In this document: positions 23,056 to 32,630 of the stretch, one piece after another
Layout: every line of letters starts with the position of its first letter
Position numbering within the stretch: the first letter of the stretch is position 1
Notes under the pieces: generated by a model
What the model saw: the letters and a program-made list of their open reading frames with translations, nothing else
What the model was told of the DNA's origin: nothing
Databases searched by the model: none
Position numbers and translations under genes: made by a program
Origin: Methylobacterium sp. Leaf104
GTDB taxonomy: Bacteria > Pseudomonadota > Alphaproteobacteria > Rhizobiales > Beijerinckiaceae
Length of the DNA: 51,972 bases
NCBI RefSeq assembly: GCF_001422885.1
Contig: NZ_LMMZ01000009.1
Location: 1 to 51,972 of the forward strand
Direction: 5' to 3'

Positions 23056-24552
23056 TCAGTCCGGCCGCGAAAACACGCTGCCGCCGATGAAGGCCATCGC
23101 GCGGGCGGGCCGGGGCGGAGTCTTCTGCGAGCCGAAGGCGAAGAAGAGCCGGCGGCTGCGCCCGTCATCGCCGATCAGGGTCAGGGTGTGGCGGTCGAGG
23201 CTATAGCGTCCGCCCTCGGGAGCGTGGCGGCGGCTCACCGTCGAGCCGGCCCCGGAGGTCGCTCCCGAATTCATCGCCCCCACCGAGCCGCCCCGGCCGT
23301 AGGTGCCATCCGCGCGAAACTCGTAGCGATTCGAGACCGCCACCGTCACGTCGCCGCCCATCGCGCTGGTGCCGCCGCCGGACAGCCGCCGGTAGGCGCC
23401 CACGATCGTCCGCTCGCCGGCCTCGGCCGGGAAGGCCTGGAAGAACGAGCCGCCCTGGAGGGTCTCGTCCTGCGGCGTGCCTCCGGCCCGCGTCAGGACG
23501 AACCGGTCGCCCGAGCGGGTCCAGCGCCCGAACCGGCGCGGCTTGGCGATCCGCTCGGCGGCGAGATCGACATCCTCCAACGCCGCCTCGTCGATCTCGT
23601 AGCTGGTGCCGTCGCGCAGGAGGATCACCGGCTCCCACGCGATGGTGACCATGCCGCCGACCCCGACGCCCGTGGCGGCTCGGAAGTAGACGCCCTCGAC
23701 CTGAGACCAGTTGGCGGCGTGGCGTGGTTCTCCGAGGGGCTCAGGCGGGCTGGCGGGCGGGTCGACGTCGCGGCCGGGCGACGCCACCCTGGCATCGGCC
23801 GGTGCCGGGTCCGGGCGGATCGAGCTCGGCGCTGCCGCGGTCCGCTGGCCTTTCGGAACCAGCCCGTCGTCGGTCAGCGCGACGGCGCGCAGCGACGTCA
23901 CCGGGATGAAGTCCTTGGACAGCCCGGCCAGGAAGTCGGGCATCATCCCGAGGCGCCGGGCGGCCTGCCAGCCCGCATGATGCAGGACCGTGCGCAGCTT
24001 CACCTGTTCGGCGAAGGCGGCGCGGGTGGCCGGCCGCGACAGCGGCGGCTTGCCGGCCATCGGCTCGACCATCTTCCGCCGGATCGCCCGCAGGGCCGCC
24101 GGCCCCGGCTCGGCCTGGGTGTCGTTGGCGACCATCCATTGCAGGGTGATGAAGGCGGTGAGCACGTCGCCGGCATCGTCCGTCCGCAGTCCGGTGTCGG
24201 CGACGAGGCTGCGGAAGATCGCGTCGTAATCGTACTTGGCCATCTCCCGCGCCACCTCCATCGCCGCGATGGGGTTGGTGGCGCGCAATTCGCGGATTTG
24301 GCGGGCGACGGTGGCGGTGCGCAGGTCCGCGCTGGTGACGAACGACAGGCTGGATGCCCCCGCCGGCCTTGCGGCATCCCCAGGCGGCGGCCGGGCGGTA
24401 TCCTCGAGCGACTGGGCGCCGATCGTCGCGTCGAGGGTCTGGAATTGCTGCTGCTGGAGGCCCTGGAGGAGGTTCGTGCCGACATCCTGGGCCGGCGCCG
24501 CGATCGGAAACAGCGAGAGAAGGGCGCAGACGAGGCGGATCGTGGGCATCAT
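23056..24552 (-). CDS. Secreted hypothetical protein, 498 aa
   Basis: A signal peptide (about residues 1-21, ending APA|QD) is followed by a helical region with WMVANDTQAEPGPAALRAI, a Pro-rich linker near 235-275, and a beta-rich C-terminal domain. The C-terminal domain includes RYEFRADGTYGRGG and GRYSLDRHTLTLIGDDGRS, a lipocalin-like pattern seen in DUF6683-type secreted proteins. GGAG precedes the ATG. It is the last gene of the leftward secreted-protein array that starts with the caspase-like gene. Function unknown. Confidence 0.7.
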   Translation of the reverse strand: MMPTIRLVCALLSLFPIAAPAQDVGTNLLQGLQQQQFQTLDATIGAQSLEDTARPPPGDAARPAGASSLSFVTSADLRTATVARQIRELRATNPIAAMEVAREMAKYDYDAIFRSLVADTGLRTDDAGDVLTAFITLQWMVANDTQAEPGPAALRAIRRKMVEPMAGKPPLSRPATRAAFAEQVKLRTVLHHAGWQAARRLGMMPDFLAGLSKDFIPVTSLRAVALTDDGLVPKGQRTAAAPSSIRPDPAPADARVASPGRDVDPPASPPEPLGEPRHAANWSQVEGVYFRAATGVGVGGMVTIAWEPVILLRDGTSYEIDEAALEDVDLAAERIAKPRRFGRWTRSGDRFVLTRAGGTPQDETLQGGSFFQAFPAEAGERTIVGAYRRLSGGGTSAMGGDVTVAVSNRYEFRADGTYGRGGSVGAMNSGATSGAGSTVSRRHAPEGGRYSLDRHTLTLIGDDGRSRRLFFAFGSQKTPPRPARAMAFIGGSVFSRPD

Positions 24553-24691
24553 GGCGTACTCCGTGGTCGGTCATGCGGCTCACGGGCGTCTCCGGCCGCG
24601 TCGTGGGAGGCCGGATGGATCGCCCCGGGGACGATCGCGGAGTCCCGGAGCACCGTCCGCGCGGGCCTTGCGCTGCCGGGGACGGTCCGCT

Positions 24692-24895
24692 TCACGACGA
24701 CCAGGCCCGGAGGAGCGCCCGTGCACCGCTGACCATCCGGCCGAATCCGGTCAGCGCGAACAGGGGCAGGAGCGGGACGGTGAGCCATCCCACGGTGACC
24801 AGGAAGCGGAGCAGTCGGACCAGGCTCCCGATCCGGCGGGGACGCCCGGCGGGCGCTTGCCCCCGTGCGTCATGGGACCATCTCCGCATCGTCAC
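24692..24895 (-). CDS. Small single-helix membrane protein
   Basis: The frame begins at GTG 24895 or ATG 24889 and encodes up to 67 residues. A basic N-terminus precedes one membrane helix (LLRFLVTVGWLTVPLLPLFAL). It starts 21 bases after the stop of the upstream array gene and is on the same strand, which supports it as a real member. The family is unknown. Confidence 0.45.
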   Translation of the reverse strand: MTMRRWSHDARGQAPAGRPRRIGSLVRLLRFLVTVGWLTVPLLPLFALTGFGRMVSGARALLRAWSS

Positions 24896-24916
24896 GGCGC
24901 ATCGCTCCGGCCCGGG

Positions 24917-25345
24917 TCACCGCGTGCCGCGCGGGCCGTCCGCGCAGCGTCGCCAGACCCGCTGGTAGCCGGCATCGCCAGGTCGCCCGTAGCACCAGCC
25001 TCCTGCGACGAGCCTTCGGTCGAGGGCGTAGCGCCGCTCGCAGGCCTCCTGCGTACGCGGATCGTCGCCGCGCCCGCCCCGGCAGGCGGAATTGAGGGCC
25101 GCCCAGTCCTGCAGAAGCGCAGGCGGTGCGTCGGCGGCCTGCCAGGCCTGGGCGTCCGGAGCGGCGAGGGGGACAGGACAGAGGAAGAGGAGCGCCGGGG
25201 CTGATCGCGTGACGCAACGGAAGGCACCCGGTGCGGCGAGCGGCAAGGGTCCGCGGCGCGATCCGGTCGTCGGTCCGGGTCCGCACTGTCCCGGAGCTCC
25301 GCACCCCGGCATGGCGGCGGTCGGGAGGAGACCCAGGCGCTTCAT
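24917..25345 (-). CDS. Secreted small protein with Cys-rich C-terminus
   Basis: The 142-residue protein ends with a motif that recurs in Methylobacterium secreted proteins: an LNSACRGG element, CERR, then GWCYGRPGDAGYQRVWRRC. The N-terminal part is Pro/Gly-rich with a hydrophobic stretch (APALLFLCPVPLAA) that may be the true signal peptide if translation starts later. The ATG at 25345 overlaps the stop of the preceding gene (ATGA). Function unknown. Confidence 0.6.
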   Translation of the reverse strand: MKRLGLLPTAAMPGCGAPGQCGPGPTTGSRRGPLPLAAPGAFRCVTRSAPALLFLCPVPLAAPDAQAWQAADAPPALLQDWAALNSACRGGRGDDPRTQEACERRYALDRRLVAGGWCYGRPGDAGYQRVWRRCADGPRGTR

Positions 25346-26319
25346 GGTGCGCCCGCCTGCCCGCCGCGCGGCGCCACCGAGGCGGCGATGCGCTCGGCCC
25401 GCGCGAGAATGTCCGGCCGGTCGGCGCCCGCAAGACCGATGACGCGCAGGTAGCCAGCCTCCGCGAACCGGATCGTCTGGATGACGCCGACCTCCCGGCC
25501 CGAGCGCACGTCCTTGCCGGTCCCACGCAGGCGGATGACGACCGCTCCGTCGCGGGTCGCGCGGTCCTCGTCCGCGACTACGATGTCCCGAACCTCGCGG
25601 ATGGTGCCCAGCGCCTTGCGGGCGAAGGCGCTCTCCTGTCCGGGTGCGACCGGAACCTGCCCCAGGGCCGGTGCGACGATGACCAGGGCCTGGGTTCCCT
25701 CGGGATCGACGTCCTTGGGGCCGTCGGTGAGGAGGAGGGCATTGCCCATCAGCGTGCGGACGGGACGGAAGCCCGCGCGGTCGCCGACCGTATAGGGCAA
25801 GGCCGCGATCTGGTCGTCGACGCTGCCGGGCGAGCGAAACGCGATTGTCTCCAGGGCCGCCTCGACCGCCCGGTCCGGCACCTCTCGGCGTGCCGATTCC
25901 GGAACCTGCACGGTGACCAGGCCGGTGCCGGCCCCACCGCGGACCACCGCGACCCACTTGGCGTAGGTGACCCCGTTGGCCGCCTGGCTGCCACGCAGGA
26001 CCTGGCCCTCGCCCCCCGCCACGGGCAGCCCTTCGCTGCCGCCCTCGGCGCGAAAGCCCTTGGCGCGGAGGGCGTCCGGCGTGAACGTGGCCACGAGTTG
26101 TCCGTAGGCCTCGGCCGGCATCTCGACGATGACGATCGACGCGCCTGAGCGATGCTCGAAGCCCGCGAAGGTCTTGGCGAGCACCATGCCGGGGGGCGGT
26201 ACGAGGCCGACCGCCCCGGCGGGCGGGAAGATCGGCTCGGCGGCCCGGGCTGGGACTGCGAGGAGGCCCAGAAGCGTCAACAGGCGCAGGGCCGCGCGGC
26301 GGGAGCGCATCAAGGTCAT
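25342..26319 (-). CDS. Secreted hypothetical protein, 325 aa
   Basis: A basic N-terminus with signal peptide (MTLMRSRRAALRLLTLLGLL, cleaved near ARA|AE) is followed by a mixed alpha/beta protein. It has GAVGLVPPPGMVLAKTFAGF at the start and repeated hydrophobic strands such as YTVGDRAGFRPVRTL. This resembles uncharacterised periplasmic proteins of Rhizobiales. GGAGG lies eight bases before the ATG. Its stop overlaps the next ATG. It belongs to the leftward array, just after the 315-residue secreted protein. Function unknown. Confidence 0.7.
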   Translation of the reverse strand: MTLMRSRRAALRLLTLLGLLAVPARAAEPIFPPAGAVGLVPPPGMVLAKTFAGFEHRSGASIVIVEMPAEAYGQLVATFTPDALRAKGFRAEGGSEGLPVAGGEGQVLRGSQAANGVTYAKWVAVVRGGAGTGLVTVQVPESARREVPDRAVEAALETIAFRSPGSVDDQIAALPYTVGDRAGFRPVRTLMGNALLLTDGPKDVDPEGTQALVIVAPALGQVPVAPGQESAFARKALGTIREVRDIVVADEDRATRDGAVVIRLRGTGKDVRSGREVGVIQTIRFAEAGYLRVIGLAGADRPDILARAERIAASVAPRGGQAGAP

Positions 26320-26339
26320 GGGACGGTCCTCCGAGCGCA

Positions 26340-27287
26340 TCAGCGCGTCGCGACGCGGTTGATCACGAAGGTGTTGCCGGAGAACTGGACCTGGCCGGGC
26401 GCGCTCATGTGGTCGAGCATCAGGCGCAGGTTGCGGCCGAGCCGGGCTGAATCCGCGCGGGTTTCGTACCAGTACTCGGCGCTGGCGCTTCCGGCCCGGA
26501 CCGGGCGGTGATGCTCGTAGCAGCGGAAGGCCGCCATGTACTCCTCGGCCGCCTGGACCTCCTGCGCCGAGAAGCCAGTAAGCTTGACCGTGTAGGCCGT
26601 CGGCAGGCCGCCGCAGGCCTCCCCGCTGGGGCCAGCCGCGACGGCGCCGCCCGCCGGGGACGCGACGCCCGGCAGGGTCGCGCCCGCATCGGCGCCGCGG
26701 CGCGTGGCGATGACCCCGTCGAGCTTCGCCGTCAGCGCCGAGGCGACGTCGGCAGCGATCGCCTTCGCCTCGGCGCCGACCCGCTCCAGGAGGCATTCGC
26801 GGTCGCAGCCCTGGGGCAGGGGCGGCAACTGGACCCCGGCCACCTCGAAGGCACCGAGCGACTGGCCGGTGCGCACGTTGAGCAGGCGGCCCGGGATGCG
26901 CACCTCGGGCCGCACGATGTCGGAATAGGCCGATTTCGCGGCCGAGGCGTAGATCTGAAACACCGCCACCACGTCGAGCGGCGGGTTCTGCACGGCGCGG
27001 GCGACCTCGATCAGCTCTGCGTCGCGGCGGCGCACGCGGTTGGGCTGCGTGAACCCCATCGCCACGGCGGTCTCGTCGTAGACGTTGTAGCCGCGCAGGT
27101 TCATCGTCTCGGAGAGCTCGGTGATCACCCGCTGGAAGATGCGGTTGCCGCGCGGCACCGAATCCTCGTCGGCATCCTCGCCCATCACCACGACATTGGG
27201 CCTCGGCTGAGCTTGCGCAGGGACGAGGAGGCCGGACAGGAACGCGGCGGCGAGGGCGGTACAGAGCACCGTGGCACGAAAGGGCAT
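26340..27287 (-). CDS. Secreted hypothetical protein, 315 aa
   Basis: The signal peptide (about residues 1-26, ending AQA|QP) leads into an alpha/beta domain. It contains PNVVVMGEDADEDSVPR, FQRVITELSETMNLRGYNVY and LDVVAVFQIYASAAKSAYSD, which loosely recalls CsgG/FlgT-like periplasmic proteins. Paired cysteines (CDREC) occur mid-protein. The ATG at 27287 follows GAGAGACG. It is 20 bases upstream of the 325-residue gene. I do not assign a function. Confidence 0.7.
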   Translation of the reverse strand: MPFRATVLCTALAAAFLSGLLVPAQAQPRPNVVVMGEDADEDSVPRGNRIFQRVITELSETMNLRGYNVYDETAVAMGFTQPNRVRRRDAELIEVARAVQNPPLDVVAVFQIYASAAKSAYSDIVRPEVRIPGRLLNVRTGQSLGAFEVAGVQLPPLPQGCDRECLLERVGAEAKAIAADVASALTAKLDGVIATRRGADAGATLPGVASPAGGAVAAGPSGEACGGLPTAYTVKLTGFSAQEVQAAEEYMAAFRCYEHHRPVRAGSASAEYWYETRADSARLGRNLRLMLDHMSAPGQVQFSGNTFVINRVATR

Positions 27288-27346
27288 CGTCTCTCTCCTG
27301 AAACGCGAAGGTCTGGAACCGGGCGAGCCGGATTGCGGATGGCGGA

Positions 27347-28195
27347 TCACGGGGCGCAGCGCAGCCCGGTCGGCGCGGCCTCGAAATCATCGAGGTCGAG
27401 GTCGACCCGCAGGCGCGGATCGGGGAGGGGACCGCCGCACGCCGTCTCCGCCACGGGCACGACGAAGCGCAGCGCGCCGGTGCGGGCCGGTGCGATCAGG
27501 CTCACCTCGACGCGGCGGTTCACCCGCGACAGGGGGGCGGCCGGGTTCCTCGGCCGGCTCGGGCCCCAGCCATGGACCCGCAGGCGCTCCGGCGCGATGC
27601 CGTAGGTCTCGACGAGGTGTGCCTTCACCGCGCGGGCCCGGGCCAGGGAGAGGCGGCGATTGTGCAGGGGGGCGCCCGCCGCGTCGGTATGGCCGGCGAT
27701 GAGGAAGCCGTGGCCGGCGAGATCGGGGGCGCGGAGCGCCTGCCCCAGGGGTTCGAGCTGGATGCGGGCCTCGGGCGTCAGCCGGGCGCTGTCGTAGGCG
27801 AAGAAGACGGTGAGATCGACGGAGCGCGCCGCGACGACGCGCAGGGCCGGCCCGCCGTCATCGGGCGCCAGGGTCTGGGCCGGGGCGCCGGGATTGCCGT
27901 CGGCGAAGGGAGCCAGGGAGCGGATGATCGCGGTCGCATCGGGATTGCGCGCCTGCCCTTCCGACCGCTCGGTGGCCTCGTCGCGCGAGACCGGTACCTC
28001 CGGCCTGACGCCCGGCACCTCCGTCAGGGGGTTGGCGCGCGCCGCCTGGGCCAGCATGGCGGCGAGTCCAAGGGCGAGGATGAGGCCTGAGCGACCGATG
28101 CGGGTCTGGGCGGCACGCCCCAGGGCGACGGTCCCGGTGCTCCGCGCGATGTCTGACGGCGCGGGGCCGCGCGCGCGCGCTTGGTCGATCCGCAT
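27347..28195 (-). CDS. OmpA-like peptidoglycan-binding protein
   Basis: The 282-residue protein has an N-terminal hydrophobic segment (about 35-55) acting as signal or anchor. Its OmpA-like domain at about 125-250 includes VFFAYDSARLTPEA, LIAGHTDAAG, NRRLSLARARAVKAHLV and RLRVHGWGPSRP. The domain binds diaminopimelate in peptidoglycan, which places the protein in the periplasm or outer membrane. GAGGAGAA precedes the ATG. It lies between the trypsin-like protease and other secreted proteins of the caspase array, suggesting that the array acts at the cell wall. Confidence 0.85.
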   Translation of the reverse strand: MRIDQARARGPAPSDIARSTGTVALGRAAQTRIGRSGLILALGLAAMLAQAARANPLTEVPGVRPEVPVSRDEATERSEGQARNPDATAIIRSLAPFADGNPGAPAQTLAPDDGGPALRVVAARSVDLTVFFAYDSARLTPEARIQLEPLGQALRAPDLAGHGFLIAGHTDAAGAPLHNRRLSLARARAVKAHLVETYGIAPERLRVHGWGPSRPRNPAAPLSRVNRRVEVSLIAPARTGALRFVVPVAETACGGPLPDPRLRVDLDLDDFEAAPTGLRCAP

Positions 28196-28313
28196 GGGTC
28201 GGTTCTCCTCGACGTTCCGGGCCTTGCTCCGGCCCCCACACCCTGTCCCTGGACGGTCCAGAGCGACTTTCGTCGCCCGGCCCAGCCTGTTGCATGGATT
28301 TTCTCGGATCGCT

Positions 28314-29309
28314 TCAGCGGCCGCGCAGGATCGCGTTCATCCGGCCGGGATCGAGGGGGGCGTCCACGGCGGCAGCGGGCGCCGGAGTGGAGGCCGACGG
28401 GCGCGGCGGGTCTGCGGCAGCCGCGGCGGCGGTCGGACGGCCCTGCGCGGCGGCGATCTCGGCCAGGATGCGGCTCTTGGCCAGAATCGCCGTGAGGCGC
28501 GTGGCGCTGTTGAAGCTCGACGGGTCCTTCGGATCGAGGCCGCCCTCCTTGTGCAGGGCGACGCCCGCCACGGAGGCGTCGAACATCAGCGAGCCGGAGG
28601 AGCCCCCGAGGGTGTCGCAGCGGTGGCGCAGGTCGGGGCCCGCGCCCTGCTCCTTCACGGCGAAGCAGCGGAAGCGGCTCATCACCTTGGGCCGGCCCAG
28701 GGGATGATGGATCACGAGCATGGACCGGTTGCCCGGAACCGCTTCGCCCGAGAGCCGGGCGCTGCCGTAGGTGGCTGTCGGGTTGCCGGCGGCGCGGGCG
28801 AGGGCGAAATCGAGGGGTGCGTCGAACTCCACCGGCTTCGGATCGATCTCGAAGCGCCGCGAGCCCTGGCCGTCGAGAGTCAGGTAATCCATCAGGATCG
28901 ACGCCTTGACCGGAGTCAGGTCGCCCGATTGCGGCAGGCAGTGGTGGTTCGTCAGCACGTAATCGCCGGGCAGGAGCGTGCCCGTGCAGGAGGCCCCAAC
29001 CTGCTGGCCGCTGCGATTGTTGCGCAGGACGATGTCCACCCGGCCGATGGGTCGGGCCAGGGCCGCGAGCCCGTCCTTCGGGTCCAGCTCCGCGATCGGC
29101 TCGAAGGCGCCCTTGTTGCGGTCGACGTAGGCAGCGGCATCGCCGGTGGTCTGGCGCAGGGGCAACTGGGCCCGGCCGTAATCGGCGGGGTCGAACCCGA
29201 CGCTCTGCGCCCAAGCGCCGTCGGCGGCACACAGGGCGACGACGAGGCAGGCTCCTCGCAGGCAGATTTCCCCCAGGTTCGAGCGGCGTATCCGGTGGCG
29301 TGCGGCCAT
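28314..29309 (-). CDS. Secreted trypsin-like serine protease
   Basis: The 331-residue protein has a signal peptide (about 1-34, AWA|QS) and a chymotrypsin-fold protease domain. The full catalytic triad is visible: His123 in LTNHHC, Asp167 in APLDFAL and Ser238 in GGSSGS. The C-terminal 60 residues are Ala/Pro-rich. GGAGG stands at good distance before the ATG at 29309. It should cleave proteins in the periplasm or outside the cell. In this array it follows the caspase-like gene by several genes, so two unrelated protease types are encoded together. Substrates are unknown. Confidence 0.85.
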   Translation of the reverse strand: MAARHRIRRSNLGEICLRGACLVVALCAADGAWAQSVGFDPADYGRAQLPLRQTTGDAAAYVDRNKGAFEPIAELDPKDGLAALARPIGRVDIVLRNNRSGQQVGASCTGTLLPGDYVLTNHHCLPQSGDLTPVKASILMDYLTLDGQGSRRFEIDPKPVEFDAPLDFALARAAGNPTATYGSARLSGEAVPGNRSMLVIHHPLGRPKVMSRFRCFAVKEQGAGPDLRHRCDTLGGSSGSLMFDASVAGVALHKEGGLDPKDPSSFNSATRLTAILAKSRILAEIAAAQGRPTAAAAAADPPRPSASTPAPAAAVDAPLDPGRMNAILRGR

Positions 29310-29392
29310 CGCTGTCCTCCTCTCGGCGCCGGGGTTATGCCCGGCGCTCGGCGCTGCGTCAAAAAGCAGCCGTTCCAATCGGAGGCCAAAGC

Positions 29393-30499
29393 TCACCGCA
29401 CCAGGGCGTGCTCATATCGTTCCGACGACCCGGCGGCGCCCGCATCTGGAATGGCCTGGACCGCGTAGACGAGGTTCTGGCGCGCGCCCTCGCGCAGAAA
29501 GTAGGCCTGGGCTCCATCGGGCAGCCGGGTCGGTGGCAGCGTGGCGGCGGCCAGGGTAGGGTCGACCGCGAGGCGCGCACCGGTGCGCCCGGGGCGGAAG
29601 GCGAGGCCGCACAGGTCCGGCGCGAGGCGGCTCGCGCGCAGCTTTCCGAGCGCTTCGGCCGGAATGGGGCGCCGCTCCGGCGGATCCGCTCCGAAGGCGA
29701 CCCGCCGGCAGGACGAGCCCGCCGGCGCGACGAGTTCCTCCGCCAGGATGGCGGGCGGGGCCACGTTGGCGTTCATGGTGACGGCCGACGACGTCTCCGC
29801 CCCGCGCGGAACAGCCAGGGGCGCGAGGGCGAGCCCGACGGCGACGAGGGCGGCAAGCCCCGCGAGGCCGGCGGCGAGCGCCCGGCGGTGAACGCGCCGT
29901 CCGACCGGGGCCGACACCGCCGGAGGCGCGAGGGCGGCGAGGGCCGCGATCACGGACCCGGAAGGCAGGATCACGGGCGGACGTGAGCGCCCGAGTTCGC
30001 GCAGGGTCCGCTCGGCCTCCGCCGCCTCCGGGCCGGCCGGGAGCAGGACGACGAGCTCGGCCCGCCCCGCCCGCGCCAGGAGATCGCGGGAGCGCTCGAT
30101 CTTGTCGACAAGGGCGTAGGCGCCGGGGAGGATGGCGAGGTCGAGATCGACCGCGCCGGTCGCCCAGACCACGATCTCGGCCTCGGCGGGGTCGGGGGTC
30201 AGCGCGTGCCCCCGTGCCAGGAGCCCGTGTGCGAGGCAGACCGGCGCTTCCCAGGAGCGTCCGGCCTCGAAGGAGCCGCTGAGCCGCAGTTCGTAGGGGC
30301 CGGAATCCAGCCCGGCCAGACGCGACAGCGGTCCGCCCTCGGCCGAGAGTCGCGCGTAGTCGCCCGACCAGGGCAAGGGTCGGTAATCGCCCGCCGCGAA
30401 GGCCGCGGACATCGGCAAGCCGGGCCGGGCCTTCAGGGTTTGTAGGATCAGCGGGCCGCCCGTCGTCGGGACCACCACCAGGATCGAGGCCGGCCTCAT
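29393..30499 (-). CDS. Single-pass membrane protein, 368 aa
   Basis: The N-terminal 200 residues have no signal peptide and look cytoplasmic (ASILVVVPTTGGPLILQTL at the start, VVWATGAVDLDLAILPGAYA in the middle). One membrane helix follows at about 207-229. The C-terminal 135 residues would be periplasmic and contain two cysteines. It may pass information between cytoplasm and envelope. The gene is 13 bases after the 178-residue gene. I do not recognise the family. Confidence 0.7.
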   Translation of the reverse strand: MRPASILVVVPTTGGPLILQTLKARPGLPMSAAFAAGDYRPLPWSGDYARLSAEGGPLSRLAGLDSGPYELRLSGSFEAGRSWEAPVCLAHGLLARGHALTPDPAEAEIVVWATGAVDLDLAILPGAYALVDKIERSRDLLARAGRAELVVLLPAGPEAAEAERTLRELGRSRPPVILPSGSVIAALAALAPPAVSAPVGRRVHRRALAAGLAGLAALVAVGLALAPLAVPRGAETSSAVTMNANVAPPAILAEELVAPAGSSCRRVAFGADPPERRPIPAEALGKLRASRLAPDLCGLAFRPGRTGARLAVDPTLAAATLPPTRLPDGAQAYFLREGARQNLVYAVQAIPDAGAAGSSERYEHALVR

Positions 30500-30512
30500 G
30501 CCGGGCGCGCCG

Positions 30513-31049
30513 TCACAGCAGGAAGACCGCGCAGGCCGGATCCTGGAGCATGTCCCCGAGGCGGGACGCCTCCGGCACGGCCGGATCGAGGGCGAGGAGG
30601 ATCACGCCGTTGACGGGGGGCGGCAGCGCCAGGCGCCGGGTCTCGTCGCCGAGGATCGCCTCGATGAGGCGGGGCGGCCGGATGCCGACGGTCTGCACGA
30701 TCAGCAGCGGCGGCGCATCCTCCGTCCCGGCGAGGATCTGCAGGGCGAAGGGTCCGATGCGGCGCGACGAGACCGGTCCGTGTGCGGCGGCGATCGCGAG
30801 GGGGGCGTGCGCCAGAGCCTGACCGGCCAGCAGGGCGCGATAGCGCCGCGCCGTCTCCGGATCGGTCCGGATCGCCCGGACCAACGCCAGGTCGACCGGG
30901 GCGCCCGGCTCGCGCAGGACATGGGTCCAGAGGGCGGCGGCACTCGGGCGGACGGCATCCGAGGCCGTGCGCAGCAAGCCGCGCGCTGCGTGGATCTCGG
31001 CGAGGAGCCGGGCCGCCTCGTCGCTCACGGGCTCACCTTCGGGGCTCAT
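30513..31049 (-). CDS. Hypothetical cytoplasmic protein, 178 aa
   Basis: No signal peptide or membrane segment is present. The N-terminal half is helical and Ala/Arg-rich, and the C-terminal half has strands such as [20 protein letters not shown]. Its ATG overlaps the stop of the 470-residue gene (ATGA), showing translational coupling. The family is not recognised. It is one of three non-secreted proteins within an otherwise secreted-protein array. Confidence 0.65.
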   Translation of the reverse strand: MSPEGEPVSDEAARLLAEIHAARGLLRTASDAVRPSAAALWTHVLREPGAPVDLALVRAIRTDPETARRYRALLAGQALAHAPLAIAAAHGPVSSRRIGPFALQILAGTEDAPPLLIVQTVGIRPPRLIEAILGDETRRLALPPPVNGVILLALDPAVPEASRLGDMLQDPACAVFLL

Positions 31050-32458
31050 GCCGCGGCCTCCGGCGCATAGGCGCGGGCAAAGGTGCGCGCGAAGACGTCC
31101 CGGTCAGACGCGAAGGCCGGTGCCAGCGGACGCTGCCGGGCGAGCGTCGCCACGGCTCGCTGCAGGCGTGCGACCTCCTCGGCGAGGCGCAGGAGCGCGG
31201 CGTCCGCGCGGGCGAAACCCGCCGTCAGCAGGTCTGGATCGTCGAAGCCGGCGCGCCGCACTCTGCGGATATCGGCCACGGCGGCGGCGAGGGCATCGCG
31301 CACCTCCGGGCCGAGGCCTTCAGCATCCGCCGGCACCCGCAGGGCCGCCGCGATGCGCAGCATCCGGTCGAGATGGGCCGCGAGTGATCCGACCCGCTCG
31401 GCCAGGGCCGGATAGGTCTCGGCCTCGGCGCAGGCGACCCGCTCGGCGATGTCGGGGCCGCCGCCCCCCCGGCGAAGGCGGTTGGCGAGACCGGACTGGA
31501 CTCGCCCGAAGCTGGTCGCCCGGAGGGTCGTGAGAGGCCGGCTGCGGTGGAAGGGTTCCAGGCGCAGGAAATCTCCGAGATCGTCGCGCTCGGCGCCGGT
31601 CAGGATCTTGGGGCCGTCCACCAATCCAGCGAGGAGGTCGACCAGGGCCTCGGCGGGCTCGTCCGCCACGAGGTCGGCGAGCGAAGCGTCGAGGCGCTCC
31701 TCCCAACCCGCATGCGCCTCCAGGGACTCGGCCCCGGTGAGGCCGTCGAGGCCTCCGCGCAGGCTCGCAGCAGCTTCGAAGGTGACGAAGTGCTCGGCGA
31801 TCGTCCGGAAGCCCGGCCGCTCGCCCCCCTCCATCTCGGCGCACCAGAAGGCCAGGATGTCGTCGTCCTCGAAATCGGTGCGCCCGCGCAGGTGGCCGAA
31901 CAGGGCGCGGAAGCGCCGCTCCAGCGTTGCCAGGGGCAGGTGTTCGTTGCGGTAGGCGGCGAGGTGGCGCGCGAGGCGCTTGCCCAGGAAGGCTGCCGCC
32001 TCGCCGTCGGGCGCGGCGGCCAGGTCCCCGAACCAGCCGGAGACGGTGGCGAACTGGCCGAGATCCTCGGCCGTCAGCAGGAACTCGGCGAGCGCCAGCA
32101 GGCGCGAGAGCCCGGCCCAGGTGGTGCGCCAGCCGGCATCGCCCGTCAGCACCAGGCCGCGCGCGTCGAGGGCCGCTCCCTCCGCCCGCGCCGCGCCGAG
32201 GCGCGCCGCGATCAGTGCCGGCCTCGCCAGGCCGGGATCGAGCGCCAGGGAGACGAGGTCGCGCCCCTTCGTCGCGCCGGTGAGACGGGCGAGGGCCGCC
32301 AGCGCGTGGCCGAGGTCCCAGAGCGGCTTGTCGCGGTTCGGCCGCACGGCGCCGGTGACCACCCGCGCGAGCCAGGCTCGGTCCTCCCGGGACAGGTCGC
32401 GTCCCTCGCAGACGGCGGCGAGATCGGCCGCGCAGCGCTCGTCGTATCCGCCGGTCAT
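31046..32458 (-). CDS. Hypothetical helical cytoplasmic protein, 470 aa
   Basis: The protein begins MTGGYDERCAADLAAVCEGR and is rich in Ala, Leu and Arg throughout. Amphipathic helices suggest a repeat or scaffold protein. There is no signal peptide and no catalytic motif that I recognise. The ATG at 32458 was chosen over an upstream one at 32521 because the added residues look non-coding. It is coupled to the 178-residue gene by a 4-base overlap. Function unknown. Confidence 0.65.
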   Translation of the reverse strand: MTGGYDERCAADLAAVCEGRDLSREDRAWLARVVTGAVRPNRDKPLWDLGHALAALARLTGATKGRDLVSLALDPGLARPALIAARLGAARAEGAALDARGLVLTGDAGWRTTWAGLSRLLALAEFLLTAEDLGQFATVSGWFGDLAAAPDGEAAAFLGKRLARHLAAYRNEHLPLATLERRFRALFGHLRGRTDFEDDDILAFWCAEMEGGERPGFRTIAEHFVTFEAAASLRGGLDGLTGAESLEAHAGWEERLDASLADLVADEPAEALVDLLAGLVDGPKILTGAERDDLGDFLRLEPFHRSRPLTTLRATSFGRVQSGLANRLRRGGGGPDIAERVACAEAETYPALAERVGSLAAHLDRMLRIAAALRVPADAEGLGPEVRDALAAAVADIRRVRRAGFDDPDLLTAGFARADAALLRLAEEVARLQRAVATLARQRPLAPAFASDRDVFARTFARAYAPEAAA

Positions 32459-32630
32459 GTGTCCGCCCGATCCTCTTCGCGCTGTTCCGGACGGGGTTAT
32501 GGTTAGCGCCTGCAGGGACAAGCGTCACCCCGGACCGATCCGGCCGGAATTGCATCGCGCGACCCGGCCCCGCTGCTGGTTCGTGCCTCATCGTCTCTGC
32601 CGAACCGGTACCCGCCTCGGCGAACAATGT